Shown here: positions 43,716 through 53,282 of the stretch, one piece after another
Layout of the letters: each line of letters starts with the position of its first letter
How positions within the stretch are numbered: position 1 is the first letter of the stretch
Origin: Alphaproteobacteria bacterium
GTDB lineage: Bacteria > Pseudomonadota > Alphaproteobacteria > Bin95
Direction: 5' to 3'
Assembly: GCA_022822125.1 (NCBI GenBank)
Contig: JAJECF010000208.1
Location: 1-55,694, forward strand
DNA: 55,694 bases
The notes under the pieces: model-generated
What the model was told of the DNA's origin: nothing
The model's input: only the letters and a program-made list of their open reading frames with translations
The model's database searches: none
Made by a program: the position numbers and the translations under genes

Positions 43716-44621
43716 TCAGGGCTTGCTGCCGATAATCGTGAGCCAGTCGGGGTCGTCGTCTTCCCGGACGGTCCAGAAATCGCCGCTCACGCGCTCACTG
43801 TATGCGGCGGGAGGCTTCATGCCGAGGCGCCGGTACAGCTCCGTATCTTCGGGCCTGCCCCTGTAATACATGAGCACGGCCGCGCCGCCCGGCTTGAGAA
43901 GCCACTGGATTTTCTTCGATACGAAACCGGCTCCGCCGATATAGGACGGCGCGCCGCACAGTGCCAGGACGAGATCGAATTTCCGTCCCGGCCAGTAATC
44001 CTCGAACCGGGTTCGGACCGGGCGGTCCCGGAATTCGGGATGCTTGTCCGCGAAGACGCCCAGCATCCCCCGGCTCGGATCGACGCCGGTATAGCGCTCC
44101 GCAACTATGTCGGCGAACCGGAAATCCACGAGCGCGCCGCTGCCGCAGCCGATGTCCAGAATATCGGCGCCGGGTTCGATCCCGACCGAATCGTAAATCC
44201 GTTGCGTGCGCTCGGCTTCGGACCTGTTTCTGTGGATGCCGAGGTCATAGGCGTCGGCGACGGCCGCATAGGGGTCGGAACCGGTATCGTGGATGGCCCG
44301 GTTGACGAGGATGTGGTCGAGGTCAGCCCCCATCGTCCAGTATTTGTAGCCGTTGGCGGTGAAACGGCGGTACCACCGGCCGCCGAACAACTCCTCGACG
44401 CGCTCCACGGCCCGCATCTTGTGCAGCGCCTCGACGAACAGATCCCCGCTCTCCCAGGTCCGCTTGAGCGTGTAGGAATGCGGCGCGCCGGGCATTGTGC
44501 GGGCGAACCGGTATGAATGCGCCTCCAGAAGCGCCGTGAGTTCAGCACAACTGTCGAAGACTTCCTCGCTCCAGTCCGGCGCGCCCTCCAGAGGACGGAA
44601 CCTCTTGTCGTCGGGCGTCAC
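43716..44621 (-). CDS. SAM-dependent methyltransferase with phage-associated N-terminal domain
   Basis: 301 residues from a GTG whose TGA-overlap (GTGA) joins it to prfB. Residues about 38-115 ([16 protein letters not shown], then [20 protein letters not shown]) resemble a small domain I know from tailed-phage genomes. Residues about 150-260 are a class I methyltransferase: [16 protein letters not shown] (motif I), [10 protein letters not shown], and [13 protein letters not shown]. The C-terminus [15 protein letters not shown] is the segment duplicated at 42.5 kb. Substrate unknown. Co-transcription with prfB is likely by position. Confidence 0.75.
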   Translation of the reverse strand: MTPDDKRFRPLEGAPDWSEEVFDSCAELTALLEAHSYRFARTMPGAPHSYTLKRTWESGDLFVEALHKMRAVERVEELFGGRWYRRFTANGYKYWTMGADLDHILVNRAIHDTGSDPYAAVADAYDLGIHRNRSEAERTQRIYDSVGIEPGADILDIGCGSGALVDFRFADIVAERYTGVDPSRGMLGVFADKHPEFRDRPVRTRFEDYWPGRKFDLVLALCGAPSYIGGAGFVSKKIQWLLKPGGAAVLMYYRGRPEDTELYRRLGMKPPAAYSERVSGDFWTVREDDDPDWLTIIGSKP

Positions 44622-45743
44622 CGGCCCCCCTCCGCCGCGCGGTCCGCGCCCACCCTGGCGGCCAGCGCCGCGCTCAGGAAGTCGTCGATATTGCCGTCGA
44701 GCACGCCCTGGGCGTTGCCCTTCTCCACGCCGGTGCGCAGGTCCTTCACCATCTGGTAGGGCTGCAGCACATAGGAGCGGATCTGGTTGCCCCAGCCGAT
44801 ATCCGCCTTCGCCGCCTGCTCCGCCGCCGCTTCCGCCTCGCGCCGCTGGAGCTCGTATTCGTAGAGCCGCGCCTTCAGCATCGCCATGGCTGTCGCCCGG
44901 TTACGGTGTTGCGAGCGGTCGTTCTGGCACTGCACGACGACGCCGGTCGGCACATGCGTGATCCTGACGGCGCTTTCGGTCTTGTTGACATGCTGCCCGC
45001 CGGCGCCGGACGCGCGATAGACATCCACCCGGAGCTCGCTTTCATCGATCTCGATCTCGATGCGGTCATCCACCACCGGATAGACCCAGGCCGAGGCGAA
45101 GCTGGTATGGCGGCGCGACTGGCTGTCGAAAGGCGAAATGCGGACCAGGCGGTGGACGCCGCTTTCCGTCTTCAGCCAGCCATAGGCGTTCTCGCCCTTG
45201 ATGCGCACGGAGGCGGACTTGATGCCGGCTTCCTCGCCGGGGCTTTCCTCGATCCATTCCAGCTTGTAGCCGCCGGCGTCGGCCCAGCGCACATACATGC
45301 GCAGCAGCATCTGCGCCCAGTCCTGGGCCTCCGTGCCGCCAGCGCCGGCATTGACCTCCAGATAGCAGTCATTGCCGTCGGCCTCGCCGGAAAGCAGGCT
45401 CTCCAGCCGGCGGCGGGCGGCGCGCTCCCGAATCGACTCAAGTTCGGCTTCGGCTTCGTCCAGCGCGGCTTCGTCCTCTTCCAGTTCGCCGAGTTCGTAG
45501 AGCGTCAGCGCATCCTCAAGCGCGCTCTCGAGCGCGCGATAGCCCTCCAGCCCGTCGGCTAGCCGCGTCCGCTCGCGCATCACCTCCTGGGCGCGCGCCG
45601 GGTCGTTCCACAGCTCGGGCGTTTCGGCTTCGGCGTTCAGCGCCTCCAGCCGAGCGGAAGACGCATCCCAGTCAAAGATGCCTCCGGATGAGGGCAAGAC
45701 TGTCGCGGATGTCGTCCACCAGGGCCTGCGCTTCTGCACGCAT
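44618..45743 (-). CDS. prfB: Peptide chain release factor 2 (with programmed +1 frameshift)
   Basis: Starts at ATG 45743 ([20 protein letters not shown]) and reads 23 codons to CTT followed by an in-frame TGA at 45674-45672. Ribosomes shift +1 on CTT-TGA-C and continue as [12 protein letters not shown] to 44618, giving 374 residues, the normal RF2 length. The peptide-anticodon region [13 protein letters not shown] (SPF) and the hydrolysis motif [12 protein letters not shown] (GGQ) are present. RF2 recognises UAA and UGA. Lies 30 bp after mrcA and overlaps the methyltransferase gene. Confidence 0.96.
45671..45686 (-). other. prfB: prfB +1 programmed ribosomal frameshift site
   Basis: The minus strand reads CGGAGGCATCTTTGAC: an internal GGAGG Shine-Dalgarno-like element, a 3-nt spacer, the slippery CTT and the weak stop TGA followed by C. 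This matches the classical RF2 autoregulation site. Confidence 0.95.
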
Positions 45744-45773
45744 CGAGCCGTCTCCACCGAAACCGGGATCGGG

Positions 45774-48155
45774 TCAATATATACCGGAAATGCCTTCGCC
45801 GCCGCCCGCCGGCGTGCGGCCCGACCGCCGCGGCTCGGTTCCGGGCTTGAAGGCTTCCAGAATGATGTCGGCCTCGCCGGGCGCCGCCGGCTTTCCGCTG
45901 GTGCGGCCCACGCGCAGGAACGACATGTCGGGCGGAATCCGGAAGGGCGCAGCCGGCGCCCCGGCAAGCGCATCCTGCATGAAGGCCCCGAACACCGGCG
46001 CCGCCACCGAGGAGCCCGTTTCCGCATGGCCGAGCGTGCGCGGGCGGTCGAAGCCGACATAGACGCCCACCGCCAGGTCGGAGGCGAAGCCCACGAACCA
46101 CGCATCGATATAATCGCTCGTCGTGCCGGTCTTGCCGGCAAGCGGCTTGCCGATAGTCCGCAAGCGCCGCCCGGTGCCGCGCAGCACGACGCCCTCCAGC
46201 ATCGACACGACCTGATAGACGCTCTGCGGGTCGGCGATCCGCTCGCGCGGGTCCGGCGGATAGGGCACGTCCGGGCCGAGCTCGTCCAGCGCGTTGCAGC
46301 CCGCGCAGACCCGGCGCTCATGGCGGAATACCGTGCGCCCGTGGCGGTCCTGAACTCGGTCGATGAAAGTGGGCGCAATGCGCCGGCCGCCATTGGCGAG
46401 CATGGCGTAGGCCGCCGTCATCCGGGCAAGCGTCGTCTCGCCCGCCCCGAGCGACATCGACAGCACCTCCGGCATATGCTCCTGAATGCCGAACCGGCCC
46501 GCAATGGCCGCGACATCGTCCATGCCGACGGCCTGGGCGAGGCGCACCGTCATCAGATTGCGGGATTTCTCGATGCCGATGCGCATCGGCACGATCCCGT
46601 GGAAGGAGCCGGCGTAGTTTCGCGGCCGCCAGAGGCCGAGCCCGCTGCCCTGGTCGATGACGATCGGCATGTCCGCAAGCAGCGTCGCCGGCGTGTAGCC
46701 CTCCTGGAGCGCCGCCAGGTAAACGAACGGTTTGAAGGCCGATCCGGGCTGACGCATTGCCTGGGTCGCGCGGTTGAACTCGCTGCGCTCCGCGTCATAG
46801 CCGCCTACCATGGCGAGCACATGACCGGTATGCGGGTCCATCGCGACCAGCGCGCCCTCGACCTCGGGGATCTGGCGCAGCGCCCATGCGCCGCCGGAGT
46901 CCGCCGGTTCCACCGCAACGAGGTCGCCCGCCTGCAGGATCGCGCCCATGCGCTTTGGCTCCGCGCCGACCCTCCCCTTCGCCAGCGCCCGCCGCGCCCA
47001 CCGCGCTTCGTCCAGCGGGATGCGCCCGGTTCGGCCGTCCTTCAGCAGAATGTCGGCGCCATCCGCCGAAACGCCGGTGACCGCGGCAAGGCGATAGGGG
47101 GTAAGGCCCGGCGGCCGGGGCGCGGCGGCGAGCGCCGTTTCTAGATCGTCCTTGTCCAGCCGCGCGACTGGACCGCGCCAGCCGTGGCGGCGGTCGTAGT
47201 CCTGCAAGCCCGTGCGCAGCGCGCGCTCGCCGATCCGCTGCAATTCCGGATCGATGGTGGTGCGGACGGAAAGCCCGCCGGAATAGAGCTTCTCCTGGCC
47301 GAAGACATCCATCAGTTCCCTGCGGACTTCCTCGGCGAACCAGTCGGCCTCGAAAAATTCCGTCTCGCGGCGCGAGCGGATTTCCAGCGGCGCCGCGATG
47401 GCTTCCTCGGCCTCGACCGGCGCTATGCGGCCGTCTTCCAGCATCCGCCGGACGACCCAATTGCGGCGCGCAACCGCCTGCGCCCGGCGCCGCACGGGAT
47501 GGTAATTGTTGGGCGCCTTGGGCAGGGCGGCCAGAAACGCCGCTTCGGCGACCGTCAGTTCGTCGAGCGAGCTGTTGAAGTAGTTCAGCGCCGCCGCCGC
47601 TACGCCGTATGAACCGAAGCCCAGGTAAATCTGGTTCAGGTAGAGCTCGAGGATGGCGTTCTTGGGCAGCGCCTTTTCGAGCCGCAGAGCCAGGATCGCC
47701 TCCTTGATCTTCCGCTCGAAGGAGACCTCCGCGCTCAGCAGGAAGTTCTTGGCGACCTGCTGTGTGATCGTCGATCCGCCCACCGGGCGGCGCGCGGCGT
47801 TGGACAGCCTGCTGCGGACATTCGTATAGACGGCGCGCAGCAGCCCTACCGGGTCGAGGCCGGCATGGCTGTAGAAGGTCTTGTCCTCGGCGGCCAGGAA
47901 GGCGTCCACGACCCGCATGGGGATCGCCTCGACCGGAACGAACAGGCGGTGCTCGACGGCGAATTCCGCCAGCAACCGACCGTCGCCGGCATGGACGCGG
48001 GTGGCGACAGGCGGCTCGTAGGTCGCAAGCCAGCCATAGGCCGGCAGGCCGCGGGAGAAATGGTCCGTCACAATGAGGGCGGCGACGCCGGCGGCGGCCA
48101 TGCCCGCGGCGGCAATCCAGAAAAGCCAGGAGAAGATTCGCAACAGGCGCCTCAT
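45774..48155 (-). CDS. mrcA: Penicillin-binding protein 1A
   Basis: 793 residues from ATG 48155 (the upstream in-frame codon at 48194 gives an unlikely leader). One N-terminal membrane anchor ([15 protein letters not shown]). The glycosyltransferase has [21 protein letters not shown] and [19 protein letters not shown]; an OB-type insert follows. Transpeptidase motifs are SxxK in QPGSAFKPF, SxN in EKSRNLM, and KTG in [10 protein letters not shown]. Polymerises and cross-links peptidoglycan in the periplasm. The amiC-mrcA-prfB order is conserved in alphaproteobacteria. Confidence 0.95.
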   Translation of the reverse strand: MRRLLRIFSWLFWIAAAGMAAAGVAALIVTDHFSRGLPAYGWLATYEPPVATRVHAGDGRLLAEFAVEHRLFVPVEAIPMRVVDAFLAAEDKTFYSHAGLDPVGLLRAVYTNVRSRLSNAARRPVGGSTITQQVAKNFLLSAEVSFERKIKEAILALRLEKALPKNAILELYLNQIYLGFGSYGVAAAALNYFNSSLDELTVAEAAFLAALPKAPNNYHPVRRRAQAVARRNWVVRRMLEDGRIAPVEAEEAIAAPLEIRSRRETEFFEADWFAEEVRRELMDVFGQEKLYSGGLSVRTTIDPELQRIGERALRTGLQDYDRRHGWRGPVARLDKDDLETALAAAPRPPGLTPYRLAAVTGVSADGADILLKDGRTGRIPLDEARWARRALAKGRVGAEPKRMGAILQAGDLVAVEPADSGGAWALRQIPEVEGALVAMDPHTGHVLAMVGGYDAERSEFNRATQAMRQPGSAFKPFVYLAALQEGYTPATLLADMPIVIDQGSGLGLWRPRNYAGSFHGIVPMRIGIEKSRNLMTVRLAQAVGMDDVAAIAGRFGIQEHMPEVLSMSLGAGETTLARMTAAYAMLANGGRRIAPTFIDRVQDRHGRTVFRHERRVCAGCNALDELGPDVPYPPDPRERIADPQSVYQVVSMLEGVVLRGTGRRLRTIGKPLAGKTGTTSDYIDAWFVGFASDLAVGVYVGFDRPRTLGHAETGSSVAAPVFGAFMQDALAGAPAAPFRIPPDMSFLRVGRTSGKPAAPGEADIILEAFKPGTEPRRSGRTPAGGGEGISGIY

Positions 48156-48197
48156 CGCGCCCCCGAAACAGGCGGAACTTCGTGGCAAAATCAAGGC

Positions 48198-49442
48198 TCA
48201 CCTTCGCCGCCCGGCAAAGTAACGCGCCAGCGCCGCCTCGATGGCGTCGGCCACCTGTTCCCGCGTTGCCGGCCGCCTGAGCCGGCGCTCGTCGGACGGG
48301 CTCGACAGGAAGCCCAATTCGATCAGCACGGAGGGCACTTTCGGCGATTTGAGCACCCGGAAAGCGGCGGACCGGTGCGGCCGGCGCAGCAGGGGACCGC
48401 GCACTCCCAGTTCGAACAGCAGCAGCTTCGCGAATTCCACCGAGCGATTGGTCGCGCTGCGCTGCTGCATGTCGATGAGATGGTCGGCGACATCGGCGTC
48501 TGCATCGAATTCGAGCCCGCCGACCAGATCGGCCTTGTTCTCCCGGGCGGCAAGCTCCCTCGCAAGACTGTCCGACCCTTTCCCCGAAAGCGTGTAGATC
48601 GAGGCGCCATGGGCGCTCTTGCGCGCCACCGAGTCGGCGTGCAGCGAAATGAACAGGTCGGCGCGCGCGGCCTGCCCGATAGCAACGCGCCTGCGCAACG
48701 GCAAGAAGCGGTCGTCATTGCGCGTCAGGTGGATATTGTAGTTCCCGCTGGCGGCCAGCCGGAGCGCCAGGATCGCAGCAAATTCCAGCACGACCGCCTT
48801 TTCGTGAACGCCGCTGCGGCCGATCGCTCCCGGATCGACGCCGCCATGGCCGGGATCGATCACGATTGTCGGCCTCGCCAACTCCGGCGGCAGACGCGGC
48901 ACGGGCGCGGCCGGGCGGCCCGTCTCCGGCTTCCAGTCCCCGAAAACGGCGTCTGCCGCCTCTCCCGGGCGGAGCGGGGCCAGATCCACCACAAGCCGGT
49001 AGCCCCGGCCGTGCGAGGGAGCCCAGACGCCGGCCGCCTCGATCCGCGCGGGCGCGTCGAGATCGAGAACAAGGCGCCACATGCCGGCCTCGAACGCGCC
49101 CGCGCGGAACCCGGCGATGGGCCCCGCGCGGCGCGTCGGCAAATCGGGGGCAGCCGCCGGCGACGGCAGGTCGACGATCGCCCGGGCCGGGCGGGCAAGC
49201 GTGAAGGCGCGGAACGGCGTGTCCGCCGAGAGGTCGAGCACCGTCCGGGCGCCGGCGCCGCGCGCGATCAGGCGTATGCCCTCGATCTCGAAGGCCGCGG
49301 CGCCGACCGGAAGAACGGCGAGAAACGGGACCGCCCGGATTAGCGCCAAGATTAGCGTTTGCCGCAAAACGGTAATCGGGGTAATATAGAGAACGCTTGT
49401 CGGTCTGCGTTCCTGTGCCGAGCGGGCCGTTCCTGTCGCCAT
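48198..49442 (-). CDS. amiC: N-acetylmuramoyl-L-alanine amidase (AmiC-like)
   Basis: 414 residues. A hydrophobic export segment (LILALIRAVPFLAVLPVGAAA), an AMIN domain (about 50-165, cell-wall localisation), and an amidase_3 domain. Zn site motifs are VIDPGHGGVDPGAIG, the Glu in HEKAVVLEFA and the His in LFISLHADS, plus VLIELGFLSSPSDE. Start at ATG 49442; a GTG 16 codons inside would give a more usual signal peptide. Separates daughter-cell peptidoglycan. Divergent from rne. Confidence 0.92.
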   Translation of the reverse strand: MATGTARSAQERRPTSVLYITPITVLRQTLILALIRAVPFLAVLPVGAAAFEIEGIRLIARGAGARTVLDLSADTPFRAFTLARPARAIVDLPSPAAAPDLPTRRAGPIAGFRAGAFEAGMWRLVLDLDAPARIEAAGVWAPSHGRGYRLVVDLAPLRPGEAADAVFGDWKPETGRPAAPVPRLPPELARPTIVIDPGHGGVDPGAIGRSGVHEKAVVLEFAAILALRLAASGNYNIHLTRNDDRFLPLRRRVAIGQAARADLFISLHADSVARKSAHGASIYTLSGKGSDSLARELAARENKADLVGGLEFDADADVADHLIDMQQRSATNRSVEFAKLLLFELGVRGPLLRRPHRSAAFRVLKSPKVPSVLIELGFLSSPSDERRLRRPATREQVADAIEAALARYFAGRRR

Positions 49443-49573
49443 CCGAATAGCTTTTTCGTTTGCGCCGCCAGTGATAGTTCGGCCGGCCGGGGTCTACACG
49501 GATTGGCGATGCGCGTTCAATGTCCCATCCACGGCGCGCCCGGGCGGTCGAGCCCGCGCGATCGGAGGCCGGA

Positions 49574-49720
49574 ATGACCGTTACGAGCCTGCCGGATCGC
49601 TGCCCCCGCCCTTGCGCTGCCGCATACCCGGAGCCCTATCTTTATGACCAGGAGCATGCTCATCGATGCAGCGCATCCGGAAGAAACCCGGATCGCTGTC
49701 GTAAACGAACGCCGGCTTGA
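49574..49720 (+). CDS. Possible upstream ORF overlapping the start of rne
   Basis: A 48-codon frame from ATG 49574, with GGAGG five bases upstream, in a different frame from rne and running past the rne start by 77 bp. Product begins MTVTSLPDRCPRPC. Its ribosome site looks stronger than that of rne (GGAG, 10-nt spacing). It could be a leader that lowers rne translation or simply chance; there is no homology to name it. Confidence 0.3.
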   Translation: MTVTSLPDRCPRPCAAAYPEPYLYDQEHAHRCSASGRNPDRCRKRTPA

Positions 49721-52304
49721 GGACTTCGACTACGAAGCCGCAGCCCGGACGACCCTGAAAGGCAATATCTATCTGGGCAAGATCGCCCGGGTCGAAGCGT
49801 CGCTGCAGGCGGCCTTCGTCGATTACGGCGGCAACCGGCACGGTTTCCTGCCCTTCGCGGACATTCATCCGGACTATTACCGGCTGCCGCAGGAGGACCG
49901 CCAGGCGCTGATCGAAGAGGAAGCGGCCGCGCGCCGCGAAAGCGACCTCGAAGGCGGCGAGGTGGAAGACGAGGACGGGGAGGAAGCCGACGCCCCGCCC
50001 AACGGCCGCGACGACGCGCAGGAGGACAGGCGCCGGGCCAACAGGCTGCGCCGGCAATACAAGATCCAGGAGGTCATCAAGCGCCGCCAGATCGTGCTCG
50101 TGCAGGTCTCGAAGGAAGAGCGCGGCACCAAGGGCGCGGCCCTCACCACCTATATCTCGCTCGCCGGGCGGTATTGCGTGCTGATGCCGAATACAGGGCA
50201 TGGCGGGGGAATCTCGCGCAAGATCACCAATGCGGCTGACCGCCGAAAGCTGAAGGCCATCGTCGAAGGGCTGGAGGTGCCGGACGGCATGGCGGTCATC
50301 ATGCGGACCGCCGGCGTGAAGCGCACCAAAACGGAGATCAAGCGCGACTACGACTTCCTGACCCGCACCTGGGAGCGAATCCGCGAGGACACGCTGTCGA
50401 GCACAGCGCCGGCGCCGATCTACGAGGAAGCCGATCTCGTAAAGCGCGCGATCCGCGACATTTACGGACGGGACATCGACGAGGTGCTGGTCGAGGGAGA
50501 CCATGCATATCGCAGCGCCAAGGACTTCATGAAGGCGCTGATGCCGAGCCATGCGAAGCGGGTGCAGCAATACAAGGACCAGTCGGAGCCGTTGTTCGTC
50601 GCTCACGGCATCGAGGACCAGCTCTACGACCTGCACACAGCGCGGGTGGAGCTTCCGTCCGGCGGCTATCTGGTGATCGATTCGACCGAGGCGCTGGTGG
50701 CGATCGACGTGAATTCCGGCCGATCGACGCGCGAACGCAATATCGAGGAGACCGCGGTCAAGACCAATCTGGAGGCGGCGGACGAGGTAGCCCGCCAGCT
50801 CCGCCTGCGCGACCTTGCCGGCCTCATCGTCATCGACTTCATCGACATGGACGAGCGGCGCAACAATTCACAGGTCGAACGCAGGCTCAAGGACGCGCTG
50901 GCCACGGACAGGGCCCGCGTCCAGGTCGGGCGGATCAGCGCGCTCGGGCTGCTGGAGATGTCGCGCCAGCGGCTGCGCCCGAGCATTCACGAAAGCAGCA
51001 CCATTGTCTGCCCGCATTGCAATGGCTCCGGCTTCATGAGGTCCGTCGAGTCGAGCGCCCTGCAGACCGCCCGCGCCATTGAGCAGGAAGCACTGAGCGG
51101 CGGCCATGCCGTGCTGTCCGTGTATCTCTCCACCGACACGGCGCTCTACCTGCTGAACTACAAGCGCAGTCTGCTGAACCGCCTTGCCGGCGAACATGGC
51201 GTCGAAGTCCTGCTCCAGCGCGACGACACGCAGCCGCCCGGCACCTGGCGCTTCGAAAGCCTCTCGCCGAAACCGCGGGAAGAGGAGGCCGAACCTGCCG
51301 CCGATGCAGCGGAGGACGAGGCGCCCGACATCGAAGCCGAGGCCGAGGACGAAGACGGCGGGACCAAGCGCAGACGGCGCAGCCGGCGGGGCGGCCGGCG
51401 TCGGCGGAGCGGCGCGTCCGAGGAAGCCGAGACGGTCGAGGCGACACCGGCCTCCGATGCCATCGAGACGGACCCTGCCCCCCAGGCAGAGGCGCCAAAG
51501 CCTCGCCGGAGGCGCCGCGCTGCCGCCCCTGCGGAGCCGGAGGCTCAAGAGCCCGAAACACCCCCTGCCGCCGGGTCGGACGCTGTAGAGGCAGAGGCCG
51601 CCGAGGACGCGCCGAAGCCGAGGCGGCGGCGCAGGACACGAAAGAAGGAGGAGGCGCCGGCCGCGCCCGACGCCGAACCTGTAGCGGAGGGAGCCGAGGC
51701 TGCCGCCGCTCCGGCGGAGGCGGATGCCGCCGAAGCGCCGGAGGAGACCCCGAAGCCGAGACGCCGCCGCACCCGCCGTAAGAAGGAGGAAACGCCCGAC
51801 GCCGCCGCTCCCGAGACGCCGCCGCAGGAACCGGCGGCAGAGGACGCGGTGTCTCCCCCGGCCGTCGAGGAGACGTCGCCGGAGCCGGCGACAGCCGAGC
51901 CGGAAGCCGCGGAGGCTGAGGAGACCGTCGAGGAGGCGCTGCCGGCAACAGCCGAGCCGGGAACGGCGGAGGCTGAGGAAACCGTTGAGGAGGCGCCGCC
52001 GGCAACAGCTGAGCCGGGAACGGCGGAGGCTGAGGAAACCATTGAGGAGGCGCCGCCGGCAACAGCCGAGCCGGGAACGGCGGAGGCTGAGGAAACCATT
52101 GAGGAGGCGCCGCCGGCAACAGCCGAGCCGGGAACGGCGGAGGCTGAGGAAACCGTTGAGGAGGCGCCGCCGGCAACAGCCGAGCCGGGAACGGCGGAGG
52201 CTGAGGAAACCGTTGAGGAAGCGCCGCCGGAGCCTGCGCCGGCTGCCGAGGCGGAAGCCCCGCGCCGGGTCGGATGGTGGCGGCGGCAACTGGACATGGT
52301 TTGA
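49644..52304 (+). CDS. rne: Ribonuclease E
   Basis: 886 residues. Begins SMLIDAAHPEETRIAVV, the S1 domain interrupted by an acidic insertion (residues about 95-130, GEEADAPPNGRDD) as in alphaproteobacteria. Catalytic Mg-binding Asp are in VAIDVNSGRST (about 352) and IVIDFIDMDER (about 394). The Zn-link is CPHCNGSG near 455. The C-terminal half is disordered: three PKPRRRRR-type basic blocks, then a 19-residue repeat, and RRVGWWRRQLDMV, resembling the GWW PNPase-binding microdomain of Caulobacter RNase E. mRNA decay and rRNA processing at the degradosome. Confidence 0.96.
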   Translation: MTRSMLIDAAHPEETRIAVVNERRLEDFDYEAAARTTLKGNIYLGKIARVEASLQAAFVDYGGNRHGFLPFADIHPDYYRLPQEDRQALIEEEAAARRESDLEGGEVEDEDGEEADAPPNGRDDAQEDRRRANRLRRQYKIQEVIKRRQIVLVQVSKEERGTKGAALTTYISLAGRYCVLMPNTGHGGGISRKITNAADRRKLKAIVEGLEVPDGMAVIMRTAGVKRTKTEIKRDYDFLTRTWERIREDTLSSTAPAPIYEEADLVKRAIRDIYGRDIDEVLVEGDHAYRSAKDFMKALMPSHAKRVQQYKDQSEPLFVAHGIEDQLYDLHTARVELPSGGYLVIDSTEALVAIDVNSGRSTRERNIEETAVKTNLEAADEVARQLRLRDLAGLIVIDFIDMDERRNNSQVERRLKDALATDRARVQVGRISALGLLEMSRQRLRPSIHESSTIVCPHCNGSGFMRSVESSALQTARAIEQEALSGGHAVLSVYLSTDTALYLLNYKRSLLNRLAGEHGVEVLLQRDDTQPPGTWRFESLSPKPREEEAEPAADAAEDEAPDIEAEAEDEDGGTKRRRRSRRGGRRRRSGASEEAETVEATPASDAIETDPAPQAEAPKPRRRRRAAAPAEPEAQEPETPPAAGSDAVEAEAAEDAPKPRRRRRTRKKEEAPAAPDAEPVAEGAEAAAAPAEADAAEAPEETPKPRRRRTRRKKEETPDAAAPETPPQEPAAEDAVSPPAVEETSPEPATAEPEAAEAEETVEEALPATAEPGTAEAEETVEEAPPATAEPGTAEAEETIEEAPPATAEPGTAEAEETIEEAPPATAEPGTAEAEETVEEAPPATAEPGTAEAEETVEEAPPEPAPAAEAEAPRRVGWWRRQLDMV
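51897..52238 (+). repeat. rne: 57-bp in-frame tandem repeat in rne
   Basis: Six units start at 51897, 51954, 52011, 52068, 52125 and 52182; the first and last are diverged. Each encodes a 19-residue acidic unit (EPGTAEAEETVEEAPPATA with V/I and A/L swaps). Copies 2-5 are nearly identical, so recent slippage or unequal recombination is likely. It lies between the basic blocks and the GWW terminus, so it sets the spacing between them. Confidence 0.95.
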
Positions 52305-52332
52305 CTCCGGAACGAGAGGACCCGACCGCGCC

Positions 52333-53133
52333 ATGACAAGCAATGGCAAGATGGAGCTGCGCTTCGACGACGGCGTGGCAATTCTGGCGTTTAACGATCC
52401 GGCGGTGCTCAACGCGATCGGCCACCGGATGCGCGAGGATTTCTCCGCCGCGCTCGATCGGATCGAGGCAAGCGATGCGCGCTGCATCCTGTTGACGGGC
52501 AATGGCCGGGCCTTCTGCTCGGGCGCGAATCTGAGCGATCCCGACCGCCCGCCCCGCGACCGCGAGGCCGAAGCGAGGGGCGAGCAGAAAGGCGATCTGG
52601 AAGGTTGGTACAACCCGACCCTGGAGCGTTTGCGCGCCTCTTCCATCCCGGTGGTCTCCGCAATCAACGGCGTCGCCGCCGGCATCGGGATGAGCTTCGC
52701 GCTCTCGGCCGATATCCGTATCGCCGCGCGCTCCGGCTATTTCCTCCAGGCCTTCGCGCGCATCGGCCTCGTGCCGGACGGGGGCGCCACATGGATCCTG
52801 CCGCGCCTGGTCGGCATGGCCCGCGCGATGGAGCTGTCCATGCTGGCGGAACGGCTGCCGGCGGAGACGGCGTTCGAATGGGGCATGGTCAACCGGGTCG
52901 TGGACGACGAGGCGCTGATGCAGGAGGCGATGGCGATGGCGCGCCGGCTTGCCGACGGCCCGGCCGCCCTCGGCATGATCCGCCGGCTCTACTGGCAAGG
53001 CCTCGAAAACGACTACAGCGCGCAGCTCAAGCTGGAGGCCGACACACAGACCGCCGCCGGCCGGACGGCAGACCACGAGGAAGGCGTCGCCGCCTTCCGC
53101 GAGAAGCGCCGGGCCGCTTTTTCGGGCCGCTGA
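52333..53133 (+). CDS. Enoyl-CoA isomerase/hydratase, PaaG-like
   Basis: 266 residues from ATG 52333, 28 bp after rne. Crotonase motifs ILLTGNGRAFCSGANL and GVAAGIGMSFALSADIRIA. FARIGLVPDGGATWILPRLVG carries the Asp typical of PaaG/isomerase-type enzymes in place of the hydratase glutamate, and LSMLAERLPAETAFEWGMVNRVV supports that branch. Isomerisation of an unsaturated acyl-CoA is predicted. Possibly read through from rne. Confidence 0.88.
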   Translation: MTSNGKMELRFDDGVAILAFNDPAVLNAIGHRMREDFSAALDRIEASDARCILLTGNGRAFCSGANLSDPDRPPRDREAEARGEQKGDLEGWYNPTLERLRASSIPVVSAINGVAAGIGMSFALSADIRIAARSGYFLQAFARIGLVPDGGATWILPRLVGMARAMELSMLAERLPAETAFEWGMVNRVVDDEALMQEAMAMARRLADGPAALGMIRRLYWQGLENDYSAQLKLEADTQTAAGRTADHEEGVAAFREKRRAAFSGR

Positions 53134-53282
53134 TACGGTATCCGACGGTAATGAAACGAGGCGGCGCGGCCGCCCTTCGATACGCGCCCCCTTCGGCAAG
53201 CTCAAGGTAGGCTGCTGACGAGGGCGCTACTCAGGGCAGCGGAAGCGAAGACAGCCCCCCGCGCCGCGTTTGTTGCGCGGCC
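53134..53282. repeat. Dispersed repeat between the PaaG-like and VOC genes
   Basis: Contains CCTTCGATACGCG, a CTTCGGCAAGCTCAAG unit and GGCGCTACTCAGGG, the same families as at 3.7 and 22 kb, slightly decayed. Between convergent genes. Confidence 0.6.

Noticed and set aside
44618..46393. 591-codon frame covering prfB and part of mrcA
   Set aside because: The N-terminal 240 codons are out-of-frame mrcA; the true start is ATG 45743 followed by the frameshift.
50868..53205. Long minus-strand Leu/Arg-rich frames opposite rne
   Set aside because: Antisense translations of the tandem repeat and basic blocks, without start signals or homology.
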